In this document: positions 52,182-60,398 of the stretch, in pieces | Position numbering within the stretch: the stretch's first letter is position 1 | Layout: every line of letters starts with the position of its first letter | NCBI RefSeq assembly: GCF_030929605.1 | Contig: NZ_JAVFVS010000012.1 | Location: forward strand, 124,001 to 188,000 | Reading direction: 5' to 3' | DNA length: 64,000 nt | From: Flavobacterium sp. LHD-80 | GTDB lineage: Bacteria; Bacteroidota; Bacteroidia; Flavobacteriales; Flavobacteriaceae | Position numbers and translations under genes: made by a program | Notes under the pieces: model-generated | Seen by the model: only the letters and a program-made list of their open reading frames with translations | What the model was told of the DNA's origin: nothing | Databases searched by the model: none

Positions 52182-55175
52182 ATGAAAGATTACATCATAA
52201 AGATCAGCCTTTGCGCTTCATTTTTATTTTTAATCACCAATTGCGCTGTCAAAAAAAACAATGCAGTTACAGATTCAAAAAAAGACATTCCGTTAAAAGA
52301 TACTGTTGTTTACAAAACTGATAAAGCAACGAAAAAAACTTTTTTCAAAGATTCAGATAAAGAAACCGCTTGGGTTGACAGCATTTACAGCAAAATGTCG
52401 ATTCGTGAAAAAGTAGGACAGCTTTTTATGGTTTCGGCTTATTCAAATAAAGATTCGGTTCACGTTAATCAAATCAAAAATTTAATTGAAGAATATGAAG
52501 TAGGAAGCGTTATCTTTTTTCAGGGCGGTCCAGTTCGTCAAGCAAAATTAACCAACTTGTATCAGTCAAAAGCAAAAGTGCCTTTGTTCATCGGAATTGA
52601 TGCTGAATGGGGATTAGCCATGCGTTTAGATTCTACGTATCGTTATCCTTGGAACATGACTTTGGGCGCGATTCAGGATTTAAATTTAATTGAAAAAGTA
52701 GGGCAAAATATGGCCAATGAAAACAAGCGAATTGGAATTCATTTCAACTTTGCTCCTGTTTTGGACATCAATACCAATCCTAAAAATCCAATTATCGGAA
52801 ATCGTTCTTTTGGCGAAGATAAAGTTAATGTAGCCAACAAAGCAACTGCTTTAATGAAAGGTGTACAGAGTCAAGGCGTTTTCAGTACAGGAAAACATTT
52901 TCCTGGACATGGAGACACCTCAACCGATTCGCATCATGCATTGCCTTTAGTAAATTTTTCAAAAGAAAGAATCGACTTAGTTGAATTGTATCCTTATAAA
53001 AAATTATTTGACGAAGGCTTAGTTTCGGTTATGGTTGGGCATCTTAATATTCCGAGTTTAGAGCCAACTCCAAATTTGCCTTCTTCGGCTTCGTATAATG
53101 TAGTCACCAATCTTCTTCAAAAAGAATTAGGCTTTGAAGGTTTGATTTTTACAGATGGTCTAGCGATGAAAGGCGCCAGCAATTTTAAAGGCCCCGGAGA
53201 ATTAGAAATTGCTGTTCTTTTGGCCGGAAATGACATTTTATTGTGTCCAGAAAATGTACCAGTAGCAGTTGTAAAATTAGAAGAAGCTTATGCAAATAAT
53301 ATCATAACTGAAGAACGTTTAGCGCATTCGGTTAAAAAAATTCTGCATTATAAATTCAAAGCAGGATTAAATCATTACAAGCCTATCGATATGGCGAATA
53401 TTTACAATGATCTTAATCCGTCGCAAAATGATGCTTTGCATTATAAATTATATGAAAATGCGGTTACCGTTTTAAAAAATGAAAAGGAAATACTTCCGAT
53501 AAAAGAACTGAATCAGAAAATTGCTTACATAAAATTGGGCGATGATACCAATAGTGCTTTTGTTTCTACTTTAAAAAAATACACGGAAATTACAGAAGTG
53601 AAAGACAACAATCTTGACAGTTTAAATCAAGAATTGAAAAAGTTTGACAAGGTTATTATCAGCTTTCATAAAGTAAATAAACCTTGGGAAAAACAAGAAT
53701 TTACTTTAGCAGAAATGCTTTGGCTGAAAGAAATCGCGAAACACAACAAAGTAATTTTAGATGTTTTTGCAAAACCTTATTCATTATTGTCAATTACAGA
53801 TTTTGAAGATATTGAAGGATTAGTAGTTTCTTACCAAAATTCAGATATCAGTCAGGTGGTTTCTGCTGAATTGCTTTTTGGAGCTATTGAAGCCAAAGGA
53901 AAACTGCCGGTTTCGATCAATAACTTTTTCAAAGTAAACGACGGATTGCCGACTCAAAAATTAAATCGTCTGGCTTTTAATGCTCCGGAAAATGTCAATA
54001 TGAATCCAGCCATTCTATCAAAAATTGATGCGGTAGCGCAAAAAGCAATTGATGGAAAAATGACTCCGGGAATGCAGGTTTTGGTTGCCAGAAAAGGAAA
54101 TGTGATTTTTCAGAAATCATACGGATCGCAAACCTACGATAACGGAAAAAAAGTAACTAATACTGATTTGTATGATGTCGCTTCGATTTCAAAAATGATT
54201 TCGACATTGCCAAATGTGATGCAATTGTATGATAAAAATAAAGTTACTTTAGACACCAAATTGAAAGATATGGTGCCTTTTTTCGCCAATACGAATAAAG
54301 AAAATATCATTTTCAAGGATTTGCTAAATCATTATGCAGGACTTCAGGCTTGGATTCCGTTTTACAAAGCAACTTTAGACAGCAAAACGAATCCTTCTGA
54401 AAAATACTATCGAAAAATTGCCGAAGCAGGTTTTACAACAAAAGTTTCAGACAGTCTTTATTTAAGAAATGATTATCATGATACAATTATGAAAATCATT
54501 GCTAAAAGCCCGATTTCTCCAAAAATTGAATACAAATACAGCGATTTTACTTTCATCATTCTGAAAGAATATTTAGAAAGAAAAACACATGAAAAATTAG
54601 AAGATCTAAGTAAAGAGAATTTCTACAACACGCTGGGAATGAATTATACGCTTTATAATCCGTTAAATAAATTTGAAAAAATCAACATTGCTCCTACTGA
54701 AATTGATAATTATTTCAGACATCAAACTATTCAAGGTTATGTTCATGATATGGCGGCGGCAATGGAAGGTGGCGTTGCTGGCCACGCTGGAATTTTTTCG
54801 AATGCAATGGATGTTGCCAAAATGATGCAGTTGTTTTTACAAAAAGGAAATTACGGCGGTATTCAATATTTTTCACCTCAAACTTTTGATGCCTTTAATA
54901 CTTGTTATTACAAAGACAAAGGCGTTCAAAGAGGTTTAGGTTTTGACAAAAGAATTGGTAAAGGCGGACCAACTTGCGGTTGCGTTTCTGAAGCTAGTTT
55001 TGGCCACACAGGATTTACCGGAAACATGGCTTGGGTTGATCCTCAAACCGAAATTGTTTATGTTTTTCTATCCAACAGAACCTATCCAGAAGTTATTAAT
55101 GACGAAAATAAATTAGCAAAAGGAAAAATCAGAGAAGAAATTCAGCAGATTATTCAAGACGCAATCATAAAATAA
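52182..55175 (+). CDS. NagZ-AmiE fusion lipoprotein (GH3 + serine hydrolase)
   Basis: 997 aa. A lipoprotein signal ends LITNCAVK. The GH3 domain (about 60-600) is NagZ-like: KHFPGHGDTSTDSHHALP holds the Asp-His pair (D249, H251), and IFTDGLAMKGA the nucleophile D325. The C-terminal domain (about 620-990) is a class C-like serine hydrolase with S668-x-x-K671, KYSDF and GHTGFTG, closely resembling the separate AmiE-like protein at 29248. In Bacillus NagZ and AmiE are separate enzymes that remove GlcNAc and the peptide from muropeptides; here both activities are on one membrane-tethered chain. It is 78 bp after the symporter gene. Confidence 0.92.
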   Translation: MKDYIIKISLCASFLFLITNCAVKKNNAVTDSKKDIPLKDTVVYKTDKATKKTFFKDSDKETAWVDSIYSKMSIREKVGQLFMVSAYSNKDSVHVNQIKNLIEEYEVGSVIFFQGGPVRQAKLTNLYQSKAKVPLFIGIDAEWGLAMRLDSTYRYPWNMTLGAIQDLNLIEKVGQNMANENKRIGIHFNFAPVLDINTNPKNPIIGNRSFGEDKVNVANKATALMKGVQSQGVFSTGKHFPGHGDTSTDSHHALPLVNFSKERIDLVELYPYKKLFDEGLVSVMVGHLNIPSLEPTPNLPSSASYNVVTNLLQKELGFEGLIFTDGLAMKGASNFKGPGELEIAVLLAGNDILLCPENVPVAVVKLEEAYANNIITEERLAHSVKKILHYKFKAGLNHYKPIDMANIYNDLNPSQNDALHYKLYENAVTVLKNEKEILPIKELNQKIAYIKLGDDTNSAFVSTLKKYTEITEVKDNNLDSLNQELKKFDKVIISFHKVNKPWEKQEFTLAEMLWLKEIAKHNKVILDVFAKPYSLLSITDFEDIEGLVVSYQNSDISQVVSAELLFGAIEAKGKLPVSINNFFKVNDGLPTQKLNRLAFNAPENVNMNPAILSKIDAVAQKAIDGKMTPGMQVLVARKGNVIFQKSYGSQTYDNGKKVTNTDLYDVASISKMISTLPNVMQLYDKNKVTLDTKLKDMVPFFANTNKENIIFKDLLNHYAGLQAWIPFYKATLDSKTNPSEKYYRKIAEAGFTTKVSDSLYLRNDYHDTIMKIIAKSPISPKIEYKYSDFTFIILKEYLERKTHEKLEDLSKENFYNTLGMNYTLYNPLNKFEKINIAPTEIDNYFRHQTIQGYVHDMAAAMEGGVAGHAGIFSNAMDVAKMMQLFLQKGNYGGIQYFSPQTFDAFNTCYYKDKGVQRGLGFDKRIGKGGPTCGCVSEASFGHTGFTGNMAWVDPQTEIVYVFLSNRTYPEVINDENKLAKGKIREEIQQIIQDAIIK

Positions 55176-55240
55176 TTTAAGGCAAAAGTCTTGCTTCTTG
55201 CCTCTTTCTTCTAAAATCTATTATCTAAAAAAACAAACCA

Positions 55241-56512
55241 ATGACAAAAGAACGTTTAACCTCGCTGGATGTATTTAGAGGATTTACTATTTTATTGATG
55301 ACGATAGTAAATAATCCGGGAAGCTGGGACTCTATTTATGCTCCATTAGAACACGCCGAATGGCACGGCTGTACGCCAACTGATTTAGTATTTCCATTTT
55401 TTGTTTTTATAATGGGAACTGCAATACCTTTTGCAATGCCGGTAAAACATTTTGACGGAGCTGTTTTTAATAAAATCTTGGTTCGTTCACTACGAATTTT
55501 CTGTTTAGGATTGTTTTTAAGCGTTTTCAGCAGAATTCATCTATTTGGTTTAGAAGGAATTCCTTTGTTAGCAGTACGATTGGTCATTGCATTTGCAGTA
55601 GCTTATGCCCTTTTAGGAAACTTTTCAATGAAAGTCAAAACCATTCTTGCGGTAGGAATTTTTGTAATACTAATTTCTTTAGCATTTAGTGGTCTGGAAC
55701 ATTTTGAAGACACCAGAATCCCAGGTGTTTTACAGCGAATTGCAATTGTTTATTTCTTTACTTCTATTCTGTACCTAAAATCAAATTTAAAAACACAACT
55801 TATTGTTTTAGCAACGCTTTTAATTGGGTATTGGCTTTTAATGGCTTTTGTTCCCGTTCCTGGATTTGGCCCAGCCAATTTTGAGAAAGGTACAAATCTT
55901 GCCGCTTGGTTAGACGATACGCTTTTAAACGGACATTTATGGATCGCGTCTAAAACTTGGGATCCAGAAGGAATTTTGAGCACATTACCAGCTATTGGAA
56001 CAGGAATTCTTGGAATGTATATTGGTCAAATACTGAACTCTCAAGCAACTAAAACTGAAATTCTAAAAAAGACTGCAATTTCTGGAGTAGTTTTAGTAAT
56101 TGGAGGTTTGCTTTGGAATATAATTTTCCCAATAAATAAATCACTTTGGACAAGCTCTTATGTTTTATACACTGCCGGAATAGGTACTTTATGTTTAACG
56201 ATTTTGTATTACATAATCGACGTTCAAGGATATAAAAAATGGACTAAATTCTTTTTAATTTGGGGCGTAAATCCAATGATTGTGTTTTTCTTTTCGGGTG
56301 TAATTCCGAGAGTTCTTAGCGCTATTAAGCTTCAAAATCCAGAAATTGGCGGGGAAGAAATTAGTCTTCAATCTGCAATTTACAAACATGGAATTGTGCC
56401 TTGCTTTGAAAATCCCCTGAATTCATCATTGGCTTATGCTTTAGCATATGCGGCTTTCTGGTCAATTATACTTTGGATTTTCTATAAAAAGAAATTGATA
56501 TTTAAAGTTTAG
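55241..56512 (+). CDS. NagX/DUF5009-type multi-pass membrane protein
   Basis: 423 aa, about ten to twelve hydrophobic segments. The N-terminal pattern RLTSLDVFRGFTILLMTIVN, WHGCTPTDLVFPFFVFIMG and RIPGVLQRIAIVYF is that of the COG4299/DUF5009 family related to human lysosomal heparan-alpha-glucosaminide N-acetyltransferase (HGSNAT). Called NagX in some GlcNAc loci. It could acetylate amino sugars across the membrane or help transport. It starts 65 bp after the NagZ-AmiE gene and closes the plus arm. Confidence 0.85.
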   Translation: MTKERLTSLDVFRGFTILLMTIVNNPGSWDSIYAPLEHAEWHGCTPTDLVFPFFVFIMGTAIPFAMPVKHFDGAVFNKILVRSLRIFCLGLFLSVFSRIHLFGLEGIPLLAVRLVIAFAVAYALLGNFSMKVKTILAVGIFVILISLAFSGLEHFEDTRIPGVLQRIAIVYFFTSILYLKSNLKTQLIVLATLLIGYWLLMAFVPVPGFGPANFEKGTNLAAWLDDTLLNGHLWIASKTWDPEGILSTLPAIGTGILGMYIGQILNSQATKTEILKKTAISGVVLVIGGLLWNIIFPINKSLWTSSYVLYTAGIGTLCLTILYYIIDVQGYKKWTKFFLIWGVNPMIVFFFSGVIPRVLSAIKLQNPEIGGEEISLQSAIYKHGIVPCFENPLNSSLAYALAYAAFWSIILWIFYKKKLIFKV

Positions 56513-56528
56513 TTTTACTATTTTTTTC

Positions 56529-56612
56529 CGCCACAAATTACACGAATTTTCACGAATGTTTTTTTTGTTAGTTATAAAATCAATTAGTACAAATTAGTGT
56601 AATTCGTGGCTA
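56529..56612. repeat. 'ATTCGTGG' dispersed repeat, copy 3
   Basis: CGCCACAAATTACACGAATT and its inverted partner AATTAGTGTAATTCGTGGC frame this copy. It shares the ATTCGTG core with the copies at 29132 and 36626. Confidence 0.6.
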
Positions 56613-56621
56613 TTTTTTTAA

Positions 56622-56658
56622 ATACGTTGCGTAGACGCACTGCTGTGTGTCTCTACAG
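56622..56658. repeat. GAGACG-type repeat, copy 2
   Basis: GTAGACGCACTGCTGTGTGT followed by CTCTAC: an imperfect hairpin with GTAGA/TCTAC ends, related to 12390-12414. Confidence 0.45.
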
Positions 56659-56794
56659 TTACTTCCAGACAAATCATGTTTGAATATTCATTGTTAAAAT
56701 AAAACGCATGTTTTATCCGTTCTTTAATCATCATTATTCTCGGACAGAAATATGCTGTAATTAAAGATTTTAAAAATTGAGACTTATTTTTAAT

Positions 56795-57439
56795 ATGATA
56801 ATAAAACATCGCTCTAAATTGTTTTTTATTTTGTTACTGACTTTTCAGACTATTTTTTCCCAAGAAAAACTGGATGACGTAATTGTTAATTCAAATTTTA
56901 AAAGCAAGCAGGAACTTTCTTTTTTTGAAAAACTCAATAGTTTTGAAACCAACTTTTCTTGGAACAATAAAGCCGCAACTTACATTCCAAAAGGCAGTGA
57001 AAACAAAGAAATAAAAAAACTTTTATTTAGCGTTTCTGATTGTCATGGCGTCAAAAATTTAAAATACCTACCTTTCAAAGTAAACTTATATACTGTTGAC
57101 AGTTTAAAAATGCCCGGTAAACCAATTTTAGAACAAGATATTTTAGTAAAAAAAGATGATAATGAATATTGGACAAAAGTTGATATTTCAAAATTTAAAA
57201 TAACAATTCCTGAAGAGGGCATTTTTATTGTTTTTATAATTTTAGAAGAAAAAGAATATCCTACAGATTTTATTTATTCGAAAATAGGTTTAATATCTGC
57301 CGTTCCGGCTTTAAAAGCATACAAATACAGTAAAACTTATATCAGAAAATCATATCGTTACAGTCAATATCATACCCCAGATAAACGCGATATGTGGTTG
57401 CCCACAAAATATCATTATATAATGGATGTTGAATATTAA
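56795..57439 (+). CDS. Secreted protein of unknown function
   Basis: 214 aa from the ATG at 56795 (MIIKHRSKLFFILLLTFQTIFSQ region: signal peptide to about residue 23); a TTG at 56777 is less likely. Mature part is probably a beta-rich domain (KLLFSVSDCHGVKNLKYLPF, EYWTKVDISKFKITIPEEG). No family was recognised. It converges with the MutS-like gene and shares a terminator with it. Not an obvious part of the murein locus. Confidence 0.65.
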   Translation: MIIKHRSKLFFILLLTFQTIFSQEKLDDVIVNSNFKSKQELSFFEKLNSFETNFSWNNKAATYIPKGSENKEIKKLLFSVSDCHGVKNLKYLPFKVNLYTVDSLKMPGKPILEQDILVKKDDNEYWTKVDISKFKITIPEEGIFIVFIILEEKEYPTDFIYSKIGLISAVPALKAYKYSKTYIRKSYRYSQYHTPDKRDMWLPTKYHYIMDVEY

Positions 57440-57460
57440 GTTAAGTTTGTATTTTGAAAA

Positions 57461-57504
57461 ACTAAAAAAAACGCACTTCAGAACAACCTGCAGTGCGTTT
57501 TTTT
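57461..57504. terminator. Bidirectional terminator
   Basis: ACGCACT (57471-57477) and AGTGCGT (57492-57498) with A7 and T7 flanks, between the convergent secreted-protein and MutS-like genes. Confidence 0.85.
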
Positions 57505-57521
57505 ATTTCAATTATCTAAAA

Positions 57522-58784
57522 CTAATTAAACTGTAAAAGTTTATTTAGTCCTTCTTTTTCAAATAAAATTCGGCCGACTTTAATATCTGACCAGCCTTTT
57601 TTTAATTTATAAGTAAATGTCGGGATATTGTCAATTAATTCGCAATCCAAATAATACGTTGAAACTGTTTCATTTGTCAAATCTTTTAATTCTTGAATAT
57701 GTGTCGAAATTAAAAAATAAGAGTTAGAATAGGCTCCTACTCCATTTATAGTTCGGGTACAAATTTCTAAAGCATCTTCAACATTTGTTCCGCTAAAAAG
57801 CTCATCAAAAACAACAAAGCATCTTTTTCCGTCGGCTGCTTTTAAAACCACATCTTTAAGATTTACGACTTCGGTCATAAAATGGCTGTAACCGTTCAAA
57901 ATATCATCACGCTTGTTAATTCCGATGGAAAAATCGGTACAAAAAGGAATTTCTGCTCCACCTGCCGGAATTCCCAATCCAAGATTTCCTAAATAAATAC
58001 ACAAACTAACTGATTTAAGAAAGGTCGATTTTCCTGACATATTCGGCCCATTTAAAACAATTACATTATTAAATGCCGTAAAACTATTTTTGATTGGACT
58101 GTCAATTAATGGGTGATAAAAATCATTAATAACCAGACTTTTATCTGTTATATCAGGAAAAATAAATTCGCGATCAATAATGCTTTTGCTGATCGATAAA
58201 TACGATTCAAACAAAAACAAATCATCCCAAAATGTTCCAATTTTACTTTCCTCTTGCAAAGTCGAAATTTTAGTCACTATTTTCTTTAGATGCTTGCTTT
58301 TCAGCTGTTTTTCTCTAATTATATATTCATATTTTCTCAGTTCAAAAACAGAAAGAAAAGACAATATTCTGTTCAAATCTTTTCTATAAGACTCCGGAAA
58401 ATGCACCAAATTAAGTCTTGAAAAACAAGTCGACTCTAATCGATAAAAAAACATTATAAGCTGATGTATTTTATTGTGTGTCAGAATTTCATCGGCAGTT
58501 GGACCAAAAAACAAGAAACGCTTCCAGTTTAGATTTTCTTCCTTAAAATTGTTCAAGAAATAATGAACTTCATTCAAATGTAAAACAGTGTAGGAGTAAT
58601 TTTTTAAAACTTCATTATTTAAGACAAATCCTTTCAGGATATTTTGTCTTTCACTAATTTGGCTTTTAGTTTTTAAAGGCGTTTCTAATATATTTAGGAT
58701 TTTTTTCTTCGTGAAGCTATTCAAAGAAAAGTCAAAAATAGGCAACACTTCTTCTTTTATATTTAGATCTTGAATATTGTTCAT
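57522..58784 (-). CDS. MutS-like ATPase (short, lacking mismatch-recognition domain)
   Basis: 420 aa. The C-terminal ATPase of the MutS family is intact: Walker A NGPNMSGKSTF near 248, Walker B CFVVFDELFSGTNVEDA near 323, and STHIQELKDLT. Before it lies a helical lever-like region, but the N-terminal mismatch-binding and connector domains of MutS (total about 850 aa) are missing. It is therefore not the main mismatch-repair MutS; short MutS-like ATPases of unknown role are common in Bacteroidota. It is a single-gene unit. Confidence 0.85.
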   Translation of the reverse strand: MNNIQDLNIKEEVLPIFDFSLNSFTKKKILNILETPLKTKSQISERQNILKGFVLNNEVLKNYSYTVLHLNEVHYFLNNFKEENLNWKRFLFFGPTADEILTHNKIHQLIMFFYRLESTCFSRLNLVHFPESYRKDLNRILSFLSVFELRKYEYIIREKQLKSKHLKKIVTKISTLQEESKIGTFWDDLFLFESYLSISKSIIDREFIFPDITDKSLVINDFYHPLIDSPIKNSFTAFNNVIVLNGPNMSGKSTFLKSVSLCIYLGNLGLGIPAGGAEIPFCTDFSIGINKRDDILNGYSHFMTEVVNLKDVVLKAADGKRCFVVFDELFSGTNVEDALEICTRTINGVGAYSNSYFLISTHIQELKDLTNETVSTYYLDCELIDNIPTFTYKLKKGWSDIKVGRILFEKEGLNKLLQFN

Positions 58785-59071
58785 AGTTACTATTTACGTG
58801 TTATCCTTACTATATTTTGGGCCGATATTTAATAATTGTTTAAGCTAAAGTAATAAAATTATATATCAACCTTTACAATTAAAACCTATAAAATTTAAAA
58901 AATAATATTATTTTAACAAATAAAACACATCAACTTCATTAAAAATCGATTAAATGCATTTCTAAAAGAATTATAGCGTAAAAACCAATTCAAAAACGCA
59001 AAAACAACAAACATTAAACAAAATTCATCAAAACCAACACGTATTTCAAATTGTGAATATCTATTTGCAAA
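58785..59071. other. AT-rich spacer without a gene
   Basis: About 290 bp of AT-rich DNA between divergent genes. No credible ORF, repeat or structured element was seen, apart from the DUF4494 promoter at its right end. Confidence 0.45.
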
Positions 59072-59106
59072 TTTGAAGCGTATTTTATCAGTAAAATCTA
59101 TCTTTG
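59072..59106 (+). promoter_or_regulatory. Promoter of the DUF4494 gene
   Basis: TATCTTTG at 59099-59106 (perfect -7) with TTTG at 59072-59075, spaced 23 bp, slightly long. It supports the ATG at 59130 as the true start. Confidence 0.5.
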
Positions 59107-59129
59107 GCATCCTTAAAAATTACAAGAAA

Positions 59130-59681
59130 ATGAGCGCAACTTGGTACGAATGCAAAGTAAAATATAGAAAAACTGATGAAACGGGCGGACAAAAAGTTTT
59201 AACCGAACCCTATTTAGTTGATGCTCTGTCTTATACAGAAGCTGAAAAAAGAATGACTGAAGAAATGGCCGCTTACACTAGTGAAGAATTCAAAATCACG
59301 GCTATTAAAGTGGCAAATTATGCCGAAATTCATCCTTTTGAAAATGCTGACAGATGGTTTAAATCTAAAATCACTTTAATTGCTTATGATGAAGAAAGTG
59401 GCAAGGAAAGAAAAACAAGCATGTATATGCTGGTTCAGGCAAATGATGTTCGCGAAGCTTTTGACAACACACTTCACGTAATGAAAAATACAATGGGTGA
59501 ATATTCTATTCCGGCTATTACTGAAACAGCAATTATGGATGTTTTTCCATATTTCAGCGGTGAAGAAGGCGAAACAGAAATGCTGGAGCGTTTTAACACA
59601 CTGAAAGCTTCTAAACCTGTAACTGCTGAAGTTCAGGATACAATGGAATTTGACACTGCCTATTTAGAGGAAAACGCTTAA
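59130..59681 (+). CDS. DUF4494 domain-containing protein
   Basis: 183 aa from the ATG at 59130 (MSATWYECKVKYRK); an ATG at 59073 would precede the promoter. Characteristic DUF4494 blocks: TWYECKVKYRK, EPYLVDALSYTEAEKRM and EIHPFENADRWFKSKITLI. A Bacteroidota-specific cytoplasmic protein of unknown function. It ends at a bidirectional terminator. Confidence 0.88.
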   Translation: MSATWYECKVKYRKTDETGGQKVLTEPYLVDALSYTEAEKRMTEEMAAYTSEEFKITAIKVANYAEIHPFENADRWFKSKITLIAYDEESGKERKTSMYMLVQANDVREAFDNTLHVMKNTMGEYSIPAITETAIMDVFPYFSGEEGETEMLERFNTLKASKPVTAEVQDTMEFDTAYLEENA

Positions 59682-59701
59682 ATTCTAATAAAATTGAAAA
59701 C

Positions 59702-59737
59702 AAAAAAAGCAAAATAGAATACTATTTTGCTTTTTTT
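59702..59737. terminator. Bidirectional terminator
   Basis: GCAAAATAG and CTATTTTGC arms with A7/T7 flanks, between the convergent DUF4494 gene and the small exported protein gene. Confidence 0.88.
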
Positions 59738-59750
59738 GTTTTACACCATT

Positions 59751-60170
59751 TTAATAAAGCATTTTTGCCAATGGTGTCACCGCCGAAGCTGATTTTGGCA
59801 ATAACGATGTAAGTGCATCAAATTGCGTTGGACTTATATTTTTTTTCATTTTGGCTATAAAAGACTCTCTATTGGCAGTCATTTTAGAGGTATAGCCTGC
59901 CTTGTCAGTAGCCATTGTTGGCAAAATATTTTTCTTTTTATTTAGAGTTTCATTTACCAATGTATTTACTGCCGGTTTTTGAGCGTCGGTTAATTTCAAT
60001 TTTGGAGACAATACACCCATAACCTGATTCGAGAGACTGGCTACATCAAAAGCAGGAACCGCCGCCGTTGACGCCTTACTTGCCGCTTTTGTAAGATCTC
60101 CTACACTTTGCGCATTTGCAAATGAAATTGCCCCTAAAAGGACAGCTACAATCAATAATTTCTTTTTCAT
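59751..60170 (-). CDS. Small exported protein
   Basis: 139 aa with a clear signal peptide (about 1-20, ending FANAQ). Mature region helical: ASLSNQVMGVLSPKLKLTDAQ then VNTLVNETLNKKKNILPTMA and FIAKMKKNISPTQFDALTSLL. No catalytic motif. The periodic helices resemble those of small Bacteroidota exported proteins of unknown role. It is a single-gene unit. Confidence 0.7.
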   Translation of the reverse strand: MKKKLLIVAVLLGAISFANAQSVGDLTKAASKASTAAVPAFDVASLSNQVMGVLSPKLKLTDAQKPAVNTLVNETLNKKKNILPTMATDKAGYTSKMTANRESFIAKMKKNISPTQFDALTSLLPKSASAVTPLAKMLY

Positions 60171-60398
60171 GGTATTTTCTTTTAAAGTTATTGCTGGATA
60201 TTAAAGATAATAAAAATATCAATTCAACCAACATCTAAAAAACATAAACACCTAAACAACTGCATTTTACAATATTTATTTTGGTATTTTCAAAATCTTC
60301 CAAAATCAAAATAAATCCTATCTTAGCTATAGAATTGCACATTGATTCAAAACCACTTACAGCAAAAATCCAAAAGAACCTAAGAAACCAAGATCTAC

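Noticed and set aside
55750..55983. Minus-strand ORF inside the NagX-like gene, and many like it inside alaS, susC and GH20.
   Set aside because: Antisense frames of long real genes without their own promoter or protein-like pattern.
57522..58784. MutS-like gene as the mismatch-repair mutS, perhaps truncated.
   Set aside because: It starts cleanly, has its own terminator and lacks any remnant of the N-terminal domains; it fits the separate short MutS-like group.
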